From the NCBI GenBank assembly GCA_022885665.1, contig JAGQDJ010000622.1:1-64000 (forward strand): a stretch of 64,000 bases of DNA, read 5' to 3'. This DNA is from Triops longicaudatus (Eukaryota; Arthropoda; Branchiopoda; Notostraca; Triopsidae). A program made the position numbers and the translations under genes. A model generated the notes under the pieces. The model saw only the letters and a program-made list of their open reading frames with translations, was not told the origin of the DNA and ran no database searches. Shown here piece by piece: positions 39,144-50,100 of the stretch; positions within the stretch are counted from its first letter, which is position 1; each line of letters opens with the position of its first letter.

Positions 39144-39679
39144 TTAATAATTGGCGGGGTAGGCAGGTTTATAAGCAGTCTCGTAGGTGAACTTGTAGGC
39201 AGGCTTGTAAGTGGGCTTGTAGTCCTGTTTGTACTCGCCAGAGTATTGGACATCAGCGACGTAGCCAGTGTAGTCATCGGCCTTGTAGGTGACGGTTTGG
39301 CGGCGACCGTCGGGAAGGACTACAGAGTAAGCACCGCTGACGTATCCCTTGCCATCTCCGGATTCTTTGTGGTCATAGTGATTGTAGGAGGGAGTATCAT
39401 CAACGGCGTAGGCAAATTCCTAGGGTTGAGTGTGCTGTATTGCAGGCAAAGAGAAATTAAAGTAGGATTTCTCTAGGTATTTGTAGCAAGCGAATGGAGC
39501 CCAAACTTACGTATTCATAGGTGAGTTTGTAAGTAGTAGAATAAGCCGGGGTGTAAGTCTTGGCGGGATAGGCCGGGTAAACAGCGATCAAAACAGCGAG
39601 AATGAAAAACTGTAGAAAGGGAATTTGGTGAAATTAAGTAAGAAGGATCATTATCCGAGCTGTATACTTGTACCTTCAT
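39144..39679 (-). pseudogene. Cuticle protein CP3, probable pseudogene
   Basis: Exon positions 39679-39674, 39609-39511 and 39434-39144 keep normal splice sites, but codon 5 of the last exon is TAG (39422-39420) where all other copies have TAC. Translation would stop after about 39 residues, before the chitin-binding core. Exon 2 is 18 nt shorter, removing the AAAVEV segment at the signal-peptide end (FFILAVLIAVYPAYP). The tail is also degenerate (KFTYETAY, ending YPANY). The rest of the R&R domain remains open after the stop, so the loss looks recent. A sequencing error or a null allele could mimic the nonsense codon, but not the accumulated changes elsewhere. Its initiator is altered too. 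Confidence 0.85.
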
Positions 39680-39715
39680 GGTTATAGGTTGCGGTTTTCT
39701 TACAGCTGTCTATGA

Positions 39716-39751
39716 AGTGATGCTTGAGAAACTACTCAACTGGCTTTTATA
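39716..39751 (-). promoter_or_regulatory. CP3 promoter with altered initiator
   Basis: TATAAAA at 39751-39745 is intact. The initiator position reads TCACT (39720-39716) instead of the TCAGT in all eight other copies. Spacing is 33 nt. Confidence 0.6.
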
Positions 39752-39789
39752 CCTCAGTTAGGTCTTCTGAGATACCAGTTTTATTTTCG

Positions 39790-41149
39790 TCTTTTTTTAT
39801 GGGAAAAAATTTAATTGTGAGGGTTTCTTATGTAACGAAGTTTTTCGAAAAGAAAAACTGAACAGCGGCAACGCCTGTTGCACGGTTTGGGTTTTACTGA
39901 CGTGACACACGCTTTCTTGGATGGTCCTAATGACAGTTTACCGTTTTAGACGGTGACATGAAAATATCGAATAGCGGACTGCGTATCAATTAAAAGAATG
40001 GGTCAACGAAAGAGACATCATCAATCATGTGAAATTTCTTCATTCTAATGTTACGTAAATGAATCACAAATAATTATGTTAAAAATTACAACTTCTGACT
40101 TACGAAGTCGGCAGAGTTTTGTCTTGAAAATCTCAAGATTTAGCAATTAAATGTTTGTAAACATTAATTTAAACTATAGGTCATGTTATATTGTGGTTAC
40201 AATTCATCCAGCAGTCATTTTTTGGCATGTTAGCAGTTATTTTAACAGTTGTAGTCCAATTTTGCTTCTTTTGTGGCGAATAGCAGATTTGACGATTGAA
40301 GAAAGTTTTGAAAACGATAACACGTGGAAATGTCGAAGTGGTTCGTCTGAAAAACTTAACTAAGAACTGACTACAAAAGTCTGAGAAAAATTGAAGTGGA
40401 ACGAAGAGCGTCATGAATTGGTTTCATATTTTAAATATTCTATATTAAATTGAAATTTTGTGGAGATGGTAGACGCAATTCATCTGTTTTGAATTGATCT
40501 AACTTCGACAATTTTTCCGTGCTGTCTTTATTGACAATGTGTTACCGAGGGAGTGCAATATCTCGTGAGACCCCATCCAAGTCCTTTTCAGTAATTGTGC
40601 CAACAAAGAACCTATGTGCAGGCCCGTAGCCAGGAGGGAGCTTAGGAGGTTAATCCAACCCCCGAAACTTTTATTTCATAACGGTGAAGATAGGCGAAAC
40701 CAAAATGCCCAATAAAATTGCATATTGAAAAAATGCAATATTAACATCCCATTGCTGCGGGGTTTTGTATATAACTAGTAAATGAATCGCGTTATTGTTA
40801 AGAAATAGTCTATCCCTTCAAATTCCATTCTTATGACTTGAGCTTTGTTAGTAACCTCGGAGTTAAATTTGATGGAACAATTTACCCGTGAACGAATTCC
40901 AACAGGAAGTTTTGCTCGAATTTAGAGTAATTTGAATTGAAAGAAAAAGTTTTCCCCTCAGTAACACTAAGGAATCGTCTTGAGGATGATTTTTGAATAT
41001 TTTCAACACTGTAAGAGCTCTTCTAGCGGTGCTGGGTTATACTAAAGAATGACGAGCTATAATATTTTCAATAAAAACGATACAGTTTATTTGAAAATCG
41101 GAGACATAATTTTCATACATGTTAAATATTTTCAATAAATGATCACAAT
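39790..41149. other. Spacer between CP3 and CP4
   Basis: 1.36 kb without a gene, apart from the truncated MITE at 40619-40728. An ACGCCT motif near 39880, recurrent upstream of the cuticle genes, is also present here. Confidence 0.5.
40619..40728 (+). mobile_element. Truncated MITE of the CAGGCCCGTAGCCAGG family
   Basis: It begins with the full terminal repeat CAGGCCCGTAGCCAGG and aligns with the element at 44503 through the segments GGCGAAACC and AATTGCATATTGA. It then loses similarity at about 40728, with no right terminus. It is a 3'-truncated or diverged copy. Confidence 0.55.
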
Positions 41150-41702
41150 TTAATATTTCGCGGGGTATGAAGGTTTGTAAGCGGGTTCGTAAGTGGGTTT
41201 GTAAGCGGGTTGGTAAGCTGGCTTGTAGTCCTGTTTGTATTCGCCGGAGTATTGGACGTCAGCAACGTAGCCGGTGTAGTCATCGGCCTTGTAGGTGACG
41301 GTTTGGCGGCGACCGTCGGGAAGGACTACAGAGTAAGCACCGCTGACGTATCCCTTGCCATCTCCGGATTCTTTGTGGTCGTAGTGGTTGTAGGAAGGTG
41401 TATCATCAACGGCGTAGGCAAATTCGTAGGGTTGAGCAGCCTGTATAGAACAACCGTAATTAAGGCTTAGTTTCTCTGGGAATATGTAGCAAATGATGGA
41501 GGCTTAGCTTACGTATTCGTAGGTGGGTTTGTAGGCAGCGGGGTAGGCCGGGGTGTAAGTCTTGGCGGGGTAAGCCGGGTAGACTTCGACGGCGGCGGCC
41601 ACGGCAACCAAAGCGGCGAGGATGAAGAACTGTTGAAAGGAAAGTGTGATATAATAGAATTTCCTATAAATTCTATCCAAGTTCCAACACTCTTACCTTC
41701 AT
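41150..41702 (-). CDS. Cuticle protein CP4, Rebers-Riddiford type, short tail
   Basis: Exons 41702-41697, 41629-41513, 41440-41150; 137 aa. The signal peptide and chitin-binding core match the array consensus (YEFAYAVDDTPSY). The last exon is 97 codons, one tetrapeptide fewer than CP2 and two fewer than CP1; the tail reads QPAYKPTYEPAYKPSY before YPAKY. It uses TAT as the last sense codon, where most copies use TAC. Intron 2 is the common version. Its promoter and distal flank differ from CP2 and CP7 and resemble CP9, including a perfect FTZ-F1-type site. It appears functional. Confidence 0.95.
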
Positions 41703-41739
41703 TGTTGGTGTGCAGTGATGGCTTTCGAGCTGTAAAGAA

Positions 41740-41776
41740 ACTGATAACTTTTCAACCACTGCCAATGTGCTTTATA
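41740..41776 (-). promoter_or_regulatory. CP4 core promoter (TATA + initiator)
   Basis: TATAAA at 41776-41771 (followed by G, so a weaker box than the others) and TCAGT at 41744-41740, with 34-nt spacing. Confidence 0.75.
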
Positions 41777-41879
41777 CGCTTGCACACCGTCCCTGACGAG
41801 CCCCCTTGTACTGTTACGTTGTACGAAGCTTTGTAGGAAAGCAGTTGTATAAAGTTGGTTTTTAATGAAGGTTGAGTTG

Positions 41880-41888
41880 TCAAGGTCA
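41880..41888 (+). promoter_or_regulatory. FTZ-F1-type nuclear receptor site upstream of CP4
   Basis: TCAAGGTCA matches the FTZ-F1 consensus YCAAGGYCR exactly. It lies about 138 bp upstream of the predicted CP4 start, followed within 35 bp by ACTGGAGCAATGTACCACGC, a block also found upstream of CP9. FTZ-F1 control of cuticle genes during moulting is known in insects; its use here is inference. Confidence 0.5.
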
Positions 41889-42883
41889 TTACAACACAAA
41901 ACTGGAGCAATGTACCACGCCTGGGAAGTGAGAGTGTATTTAGGAAATCGTGGGTAAAAGCAACTAAGAGCATGGGAAGCCAATACTATAACTTTAAATC
42001 TAGCAATTTTATGTCCGTGATATTTTTTACTTGAGCATCTGTAAAGAAAGCAAGTTATCTGCATAAATGTTGTTTGGGAAAGGAGAACATATATTTAAGA
42101 AAATAACATAAATTTGATGTCCCCGCTCTTTTGACAAGAACTTGTTATTTTGATTTCATTGTTTCACATATTAGAGGTTAAGGTTTCGTAAAATTTGTTC
42201 AGAATTAACATGACGTTACGCCTGGAGTTGCGCTCAATAGAACACGAATAACTATCAGTAACTTCAAAAACCCGCCTTTGTGACTTAAGCATTCTTTACT
42301 CGCTTAAATTTTTTTATGAAAAACATTAAGTCAGTTGTGAAATGAATATTTGCCGCTGTTATTTCAAAACATTTGAAAGTTGATGAATGTATTGTTAGAT
42401 TATATTTATATATATTTACAGAAGGTGTTTAACCTGAAGTCTGTGGTTTATTACGATGAAAGTTCTGCTGTAGTTTTCAAGATTTGATTAAGTTCGATGT
42501 CTTTGTAATGTTCCATGATTCTTTCTTGGAGTTGTATTGTTAGTTATTTGATCCTAAATTAGCACTTTCTGTTCTACAGGTTTGCAGTCTGGATTTATCT
42601 GTGTAGTTTTATTAAACGCAGGATTATGCATGAAGTGTTTTTAAGAACTGTGTGAAGATAATATTGATGTGTGAAGATATTAAGGATACATAGTGGTATT
42701 TGTTTTAAGGTAGCCTTTTATCTGTATTAAACTTTTAAGGTGTTGCGATTCATACATACGGAAAATATTCATCATTTCATGAAAGAGAACAATCTGTAGT
42801 AAGAATCAGTACTGGGCTCAAGTCAATTTTAAACCCCGTAGAACGACAAATTCTACTTTAAAAGTTTATTATTTGTATGGTTT

Positions 42884-43058
42884 CAGTAGCGTCGTGCACT
42901 TCAAAAATTGGGGGGGGGGCGATTTTGCATTTCTCTTAATAAGAGTTAATGAGTTATAAATGAGTTTTAAATTATACCTTTTTTTCAGGATGGCAATTTT
43001 TTTTTTTTTTTTGGGGGGGGGGCCGGGCCCCCCGGCCCCATATGGCACGACGCCTCTG
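42884..43058 (-). mobile_element. hAT-like MITE, CAGWGGCGTCGTGC family, copy 2 (inverted)
   Basis: A 175-bp element, the reverse complement of the copy at 36192, with ends CAGTAGCGTCGTGC and (right end reversed) CAGAGGCGTCGTGC. The flanks TATGGTTT and TATGTTTA are compatible with a decayed 8-bp target duplication. The internal G, C and T runs are expanded. Confidence 0.7.
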
Positions 43059-43110
43059 TATGTTTAGACAATTCAAGTATGAAACTTCTCTGGCTTGCCA
43101 GAGTTTAACG

Positions 43111-43547
43111 ATGATTTTGCCCGGGTCGGATATGCAAACTCTGTCGTACGGCATAATTCGTTCAATGTAAAATACACTGCATCACTGCTGTGCAAAAAGG
43201 AAAAAAAAAGAGAAGGGAAAACAGTGGTATTGAAACTTAACACAAAACCTTCAAACTGCTGGTAGTGGTTAAGATAACTTTTTAACTTGTTAGAACTTCT
43301 TACGCAACTTAGTCAAACGAAAATACATATCAAGCATCTGATCTCATTGCTAAAAAATAACGGAATTCTCGGTGGAATAAACAAGAAGTTTGACGCAACC
43401 ACGAAAATCTCCTATACTAATATATATTTAAAAAAAAGTGAATGCATTTTTTTGAAGGTAAATATAATTTATTTGGACATTGCAAAAACCAATGCTCAAA
43501 CAATTAAATAATTTGCGGAATATGTTTCCTCTCAGGATTGCGGTCGT
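43111..43547. repeat. Duplicated 3' flank, copy 2 (pairs with 34690-35126)
   Basis: Almost identical to the sequence downstream of CP2, ending at the CP5 stop codon. The similarity breaks about 50 bp after the MITE at 42884-43058, so the MITE is outside the duplicated tract. Confidence 0.9.
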
Positions 43548-44114
43548 TTAGTATTTAGCGGGGTAGGCGGGTTTGTAAGCGGGCTCGTAGGCGGGCTTGT
43601 AGGCAGGCTTGTAGGCGGGTTGGTAGGCGGGTTTGTAGTCCTGTTTGTATTCGCCAGAGTATTGGACATCAGCAACGTAGCCGGTGTAGTCATCGGCCTT
43701 GTAGGTGACGGTTTGGCGGCGACCGTCGGGAAGGACTACAGAGTAAGCACCGCTGACGTATCCCTTGCCATCTCCGGATTCTTTGTGGTCGTAGTGGTTG
43801 TAGGAAGGAGTATCATCAACGGCGTAGGCAAATTCGTAAGGCTGAGCAGCCTGTATAGAACAACCGTAATTAAGGCTTAGTTTCTCTGGGAATATGTAGC
43901 AAATGATCGCGGTTTAGCTTACGTATTCGTAGGCGGGTTTGTAGGCAGCGGGGTAGGCCGGGGTGTAAGTCTTGGCGGGGTAAGCCGGGTAGACTTCGAC
44001 GGCGGCGGCTACGGCGACCAAAGCAGCGAGGATGAAGAACTGTTGGAAAAAGCGAAAGTAAGTTTCTTTTAAGTCTTAGTAAAGTAGTCAACTGCCTTCC
44101 TTTCTTACCTTCAT
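43548..44114 (-). CDS. Cuticle protein CP5, Rebers-Riddiford type
   Basis: Exons 44114-44109, 44039-43923, 43850-43548; 141 aa. The signal peptide (MKFFILAALVAVAAA), the AY-rich N-terminal part (AAYKPAYEY) and the chitin-binding core are intact. The tail carries QPAY, KPAY and EPAY units and ends KPAYPAKY. The coding region has the common intron 2, whereas its 3' flank is the CP2 version, so the exchange boundary with CP2 lies within the gene. The first exon ends AAG before the donor, as in CP3, CP4 and CP9, rather than AAA. Confidence 0.95.
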
Positions 44115-44151
44115 GGTTGGTTGAGTATGCTAGTGTTTCAGCTGCGGTAGA

Positions 44152-44188
44152 ACTGATACTTGGCTAAGTAACTCCACCGACTTTTATA
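44152..44188 (-). promoter_or_regulatory. CP5 core promoter (TATA + initiator)
   Basis: TATAAAA at 44188-44182 and TCAGT at 44156-44152, 34-nt spacing. It shares TACCGCAGCTGAAA in the 5' UTR with CP2 and CP7. Confidence 0.8.
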
Positions 44189-44502
44189 CTTCATCTTTGC
44201 TTTGGGTGTTACCGGTTGCGCAGGAGGGTATGGCTCCCGTCTCTGTTTAAATGGTCTCAATATGGACGATGGAGCTGGTCGACGCCTCTGGTCAGATCGT
44301 TTTATATTTTCAAGAATATAGAATATGCTTTTAACGTTTTTAGCATGTGGAAAATGCATTTAACTTTTACTGCTTGCTTAAGGATACAGTTAGTTTTAGT
44401 AAAACCGAATTAAATTGACTTTATTAAACAATCAATTGTGTCAGTTAAACTATAGAACGAACCCTGGTTCAATAGATTTTTAAGTTTTTTAACATAAACA
44501 AC

Positions 44503-44649
44503 CAGACCGGCAGACAGCGGAGAGATTAGGGATTTATCCCCCCTCGAAATTTTTATTTTATAATGGCGAAGATGGGCGAAACCCAAATGTCCAATAGAAT
44601 TGCATATTGACCCCCCTTCCTCCTAACCGAAATCCTGTCTACGGGCCTG
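44503..44649. mobile_element. hAT-like MITE, CAGGCCCGTAGCCAGG family, near-complete copy
   Basis: A 147-bp element with imperfect inverted ends: CAGACCGGCAGACAG, and CAGGCCCGTAGACAGG for the reversed right end. The flanks TAAACAAC and AAAACAAT are compatible with an 8-bp target duplication (6 of 8). The interior matches the truncated copy at 40619. Confidence 0.6.
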
Positions 44650-45346
44650 AAAACAATAAATCAAGTAATCATATCCATGTCTATAAAGTATATTAATCAG
44701 GCCTTTAATGTTTGTTCGTTAAGTATTTAACCTTTTATTAAAAAGTATAACCATATTCCTATTAATGGAAATAGTATTACACTCTGATTTTGAAAGCTAA
44801 TTACATAATTGCAATTTGCCAACACAAATAAAGCTATTTTGCGTCCATGTGTACAAATGCTATAGTTGTAGAACTTATTTTGTCACAAAGATAAGTTCCG
44901 TCAAACTCGGTCATATCGAACGTTTGCGTCTACTCCATCCTCTACCCGTGAATCTACCTTTAGTAAACTCTGCCTGTCTTTGTTAAGTAGCATTATGGCA
45001 TAAATTTCTCGATCATTCCAAATTCAGGAGCAAATTTCTTTCTGTTTCAATACGACAATCATCAGTACCCTTTTTATCATACTTTTTCATTGCATACTTG
45101 CAAGCAAGTTCTTTTAGCGGTTACTTCTAGTATACTTGCGCACCCTGTAAAACGAAAGTTTCGTCTCAATACAAGCCAAGTATCTTCGAAACGAGCAAAA
45201 GTTTAGTCTGGTGTTGTAATTGCTTTATACACGGTCTGTTGCTATAAGAGAATAAGTCACTCTGATTTTGTCGAAATCATATAATTTATTTGAACATTGA
45301 GTTGCAATCTTCAAAAAATTAAATACTTTATATACATGGTCAGAAT

Positions 45347-45917
45347 TTAGTATTTGGCGGGGTAGGCGGGTTTGTAAGCGGGCTCGTAGGCGGGCTTGTA
45401 GGCGGGTTTGTAGGCGGGTTGGTAGGCGGGTTTGTAGTCCTGTTTGTATTCGCCAGAGTATTGGACATCAGCGACGTAGCCGGTGTAGTCATCGGCCTTG
45501 TAGGTGACGGTTTGGCGGCGACCGTCGGGAAGGACTACAGAGTAAGCACCGCTGACGTATCCCTTGCCATCTCCGGATTCTTTGTGATCGTAGTGGTTGT
45601 AGGAAGGAGCATCATCAACGGCGTACGCAAAGTTGTAGGGTTGAGCGGCCTAGTGGCACGTAATCGTAGGAAAAATTAGGAACAATTTCTCTAGGAACGA
45701 GTCACGAATGAAAAGGACAAACTTACGTATTCGTAGGTGGGTTTGTAGGCAGCAGGGTAGGCCGGGGTGTAAGTCTTGGCGGGATAAGCCGGGTAAACTT
45801 CGACGGCGGCGGCCACGGCGACCAAAGCGGCGAGGATAAAGAACTGTGGAAAGTGAGAGTAAGTTTACCGTTATATTCCATAGCAAGAGGTGCAACTTTT
45901 TGTAGTATTACTTTCAT
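45347..45917 (-). CDS. Cuticle protein CP6, Rebers-Riddiford type
   Basis: Exons 45917-45912, 45843-45727, 45649-45347; 141 aa. The last exon begins AAQPYNFAYAVDDAPSY and intron 2 is the variant shared with CP2, whereas the 3' flank and promoter are not CP2-like. The core (GDGKGYVSGAYSV, LPDGRRQTVTYKADD) is unchanged and the tail ends KPAYPAKY. It is the last cuticle copy before IFT81, and its promoter and the IFT81 start are about 1.2 kb apart in divergent orientation. It appears functional. Confidence 0.95.
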
Positions 45918-45952
45918 TGTTAAGGCTTAGTGTGGTTTTCAGCTGGAGAAGA

Positions 45953-45989
45953 ACTGATGCTAGTTTGGACTTCGTTCCGTGCTTTTATA
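45953..45989 (-). promoter_or_regulatory. CP6 core promoter (TATA + initiator)
   Basis: TATAAAA at 45989-45983 and TCAGT at 45957-45953, 34-nt spacing. Confidence 0.8.
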
Positions 45990-45999
45990 CTTCATCTTT

Positions 46000-47073
46000 C
46001 CTCAGTCCTGTCCCGGCCTTAGACAAGCCCACCTGTAGACCAACTAGTATTACACAGTAAACGGGTTGGGCAAGCCCAAATCAAAACGGCCAATTGTTTC
46101 TTGCGCTGTCTTCTGAAGGGCATTCGGAAAGAAAACTGGAGCACTTGCCACACCTTGAAAGAAATGAAAAGCTTGAACCGTATTTGAAATTCTCACGTGT
46201 TGTAAGCGAAAGCAGACCCATTCTGAATGCCATAGAAACGTTCGGGTACCCTATTGCCTTGAAATTGCTTTTTCACCAAGCATACCCATTGAAGGTTAAA
46301 TGTACCAGGCCTACCTTTTCTACGCCACTTTTCTGGTAACTTTTGTTAAAAAGTCGGCTGCACGTGACACATTATTCTACAATTTTACAGCAATACCCAT
46401 GAACAAAGTGTATGAAAACTCGTTAAAAAAAAGGGAGAAAAAACATGCAGAAAAAATATTGGTGTTTATCTCAATGGTAGTTATTGCAAATTTTTAGCCC
46501 TCGTCAATAACGAAAACATTTAACAGTTGCAAGTACATTTGTCATGCGCTTTTTTAACGATTCTTTTTGCACTATTGCGTGCCTTCCAAATATTGTCTGT
46601 TCCAAGTATTTTGGTTGTTCATTATCTCGTGCACGCAAAGCCATTAATGATTCTTTTAAGGATGCTATGCATGTCCGAACTGTACCTTGGAAGACGAAAG
46701 TTAACGTTGCTCCTTTTTTTCAACAATAGCTCCTTTGCGTAGCGCAAAATGCAAGATCTAATTTTCAGGAAGTCCACAAAAAGAACAACAACGCGAAGAA
46801 AGTGAAAGTGAGGGCGTGCCTCCCATTTAGCCTGCACAGCAGTCGTTGACTCACACTCTTTATTTTGTCCGGTGTAAAGAATCTTTACGACCGGCTGTTC
46901 TTCCATTAGTGCAAACAAGTCCGCTGGCATTGCCCTACATTCATCCAAGGACGCCTAGTTTTTCTTCCTCAACTTGCGATTAATATTCTTAACCTTCTTC
47001 TATTCTGGTAACCGTGAAACTTTGTTCACCGAAGCGTTCAAATTACCCTCGCTAACCGTAACCGTAACGGTTG
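46000..47073. other. Divergent spacer between CP6 and IFT81
   Basis: About 1.1 kb without a recognised gene. It contains TGAAGGGCA at 46114-46122 and ACTGGAGCACTTGCCACACC nearby, both part of the block that recurs upstream of several cuticle genes. A minus frame at 46622-46948 has no recognisable domain. Confidence 0.5.
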
Positions 47074-47087
47074 AATGCCATGGTAAC
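47074..47087 (+). promoter_or_regulatory. Candidate RFX X-box of IFT81
   Basis: AATGCCATGGTAAC matches the symmetric X-box GTTGCCATGGCAAC at 11 of 14 positions, with a good right half-site (ATGGTAAC). It sits about 102 bp upstream of the IFT81 ATG, a typical place for RFX sites in ciliary genes. Binding is inferred. Confidence 0.5.
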
Positions 47088-47188
47088 TGTCTGTTTTGGA
47101 TGCGCGGCATTACGCGGAACTCGAAAAACGTGATGCTAGTGTAACCAGAATCTCCTGACTCCAAGGCTGTAAATAGAAATATTTGAAA

Positions 47189-50100
47189 ATGGCGAACGAT
47201 ATATTAAAATATATTGTGACGGAACTGAATAAAGAACCTTTCAAATTTAACTATAATATGGTTTCGTTCAGTAAACTTCAGCCTCTGGCGCTACTTCAGG
47301 TAAGTGAACTGTTGTCAATGATAAAACGGGAAAAAAGTGTAAACTTATAGTAACGTGTCTGTAGGTTCTGAGCGATGTGTTGGGTGAAATTGACCCTAAA
47401 CAAAAAGTTGACATTAAAGAAGAATCACCTGCACAAATGGCGGTTAGACTCCTCGGAACTTTGCAAATCCTGAAGTATAAGCCATCAAATGTCGATGACC
47501 CGTAAGAAGATGTCATGCTTATAAAAAGCAGGGCTAACAATCATATTTGAAAATGTTTTGTATATTCCTGATCTCACAAGAAATACGCAGCTTTGTGAAC
47601 TACTATGGGTACTACTATCTATCTAGCAAACCCTATTATTCATATTTTGGTATTTTTCGTATGTTGAGCTTAATATTTACTGAGCTTTGCCAATTTTCAC
47701 CTCTTTGAAATTGAGGGTCTTACACGACATCACACTTGATTTTGCGGTATGGAACATTAATGTTTCTAATAAAAGACAAAAATTTGTTTCCACAAATTCA
47801 AAAAGGGAGTACTGCATTCAAACAAAAGATCACAAACAGACTCAAACACTAAAGGGGCGATATGAAATTTATCCAAAACGAAAGAAAACGTGGCGTATTG
47901 CCGGCCGCAAGATCACGTAAGCGTAATATCGCAGAAATGAGTACATTATTGGTGCAAAAGGTACGAAAGTGTAAGGGGCAAGCAATAGTATATTATACGC
48001 CACGTTTTCTTTCGTTTTGAGTAAACTTCATATCGTTCCTTTTAATGTTTGAGTTTGTTTGTGATCTTTTGTTTGAGTGCATTATTCCTTTTTTCTAAAT
48101 TGTGGAAATAAATTTAAGTCTTTCTTTGTATCGTGAGTTTTATACTAATTCCTTTGAAGGTAGTAAAAGCGTAGAAATATGGATTACAGCATTGACTTTC
48201 AACAGAATGCAATACTTAAATAAAACAATTGCAAGAACCTCTCCAGAAAACTTCTTGTATGAGCTAGAGTCCAATAAGCTGCCAATGCGTATCGTGAATA
48301 AAAATTTCTTTCAGATTTTCTCGGAGTCATGCGAAAGCTGTAAATTAATGTTGGAGATCTAAAATTCGTCATTTCTAATGCAATAATTAGTGAAAAAATG
48401 TCGAGTAAAAATTTGTGGCGTCCATATACTAATCTGCGTCAGAACGTGCAATAATTACGAGTATGTCCTCTTATCCGAATGCTTCCTATCTAAGTTTTCA
48501 AGGTTATTTGAATTGTTCTGTAGGTAAGTTTAATAGTTGAACGGTAGTTAAAGATCTCTTGCAGAATAATTTGTATAGACCTAGACAAACAATCTTTCCT
48601 CAATGACCAATAACATTACTTAGTTCATCTGTAAATTTTATTTAATAAGATAAGAAAAGCTGAAAACGTTAGATACGCTGCTACGTTTCCCGCTTTTTTT
48701 TTTTTTTTTTTTTTTTTTAGAAAAACTACACCCTAGTTTTGCCAGGTAAAGGTAGCAGCGAGTAGCACTTATTTCATTTATCTATAAGCCCACGGTGGTG
48801 CTAAGGCGCTTATACTTAAATTTGTGAGCATGTGAGCACGAATTCGTGACACTCAAGTATGTGAAATCTATAAAGTACGGTAGTGCTTTATATAATGCAT
48901 TCATGACGGGAAAAAAGTGTGCAACGCTATGCAGCTCGTTTTACAACACAGATTACGATGAATTAAACATTGAAAAATCAAACGAGAAGCCTAGAGTTCC
49001 GGTTACCGAGTTCAGCTTGATATGATTTGACACCTTGGAGATATGTGCAATAATGTGTGTACGACGAGGAATTCAGCATGGACACTATATTGGCATAACT
49101 ATTGAACGGACTGGGATGTGCTTGACAAGGAAAATCGAGATGAAAATCTAGCACATCAGTACTAGCTGCTTTTGTGGATAACTTTTGAAACGCAAGAATT
49201 TTATAGGAAAAACTCATAGTGTCTCTTGGGTAAACAAAGATAAAAAGTCAAGTTCGACGACAGCTTCAACCCCTTTTGGGCGAGAAGGGAGAAACTGGAT
49301 TTCGTAGGCGAGAATGGTCAGGAGCTCTGTGAGACTCTCGGATAGCGGGGCCTGAACATGAGTTGAAATGAATGTGTGTAACTATGGTCTATGTGGAGCT
49401 AAAGCGGTGAGGGCTAATGAAGTGACAAACTAAAATGTAGATGAAACTTGCAAATCTAACTATGTGTATGCTACACTTTACTAACTTTTTCTTTTCGACA
49501 GTCGAGAAAGTTCGAAGACAATAATACTATCAGCTCTTGCTACGATTTCAGTTGGTCATTGCGTATTTTAGGGGCTCCTATACCTTCCTCAATGAACTGG
49601 ACAATGAAACTATTATCTCGTGGTAAACATAATAGTGCCTTTTGGGTAAACAAAGAGTTAAGGTCTAGTTCGACGGTCGTTTCAACCCATTCTTCAAATA
49701 CACTTGGGCGAGAAAGGGAAAACCGTAATTCTTAGGAAAACAGAATGACCAGGAACGCAGGAAAACCATCGTAACGCGGAAAATGGGCATGAGTTGAAGT
49801 GGGCTTGTCAGTGACTATGGCCACAATGCATTTGTAGTTTACTTCGAACCTTAATTGATATACTTCGGACCTTAATTTTTTAAGATTATAAAAATAATAG
49901 AAGGCTGTTCACGATAGCTTTGTGAAGCGTGCCTAATGAACAAGCTCAGGAGATAAAATTGTCCTTAATAAAAAGCATGAGCCAGCTTATTCACAGGATT
50001 GTATCTTTGGCTTAGGTCAACGTTCCGGCAAGGACTCATAATGGGAGATCCGAATACGCTGTACCCGATTCTGCAATACCTCTTACAACACATGCCGGGT

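Noticed and set aside
46622..46948. 108-codon minus-strand frame between CP6 and IFT81
   Set aside because: No domain recognised; it sits in the promoter interval of two divergent genes.
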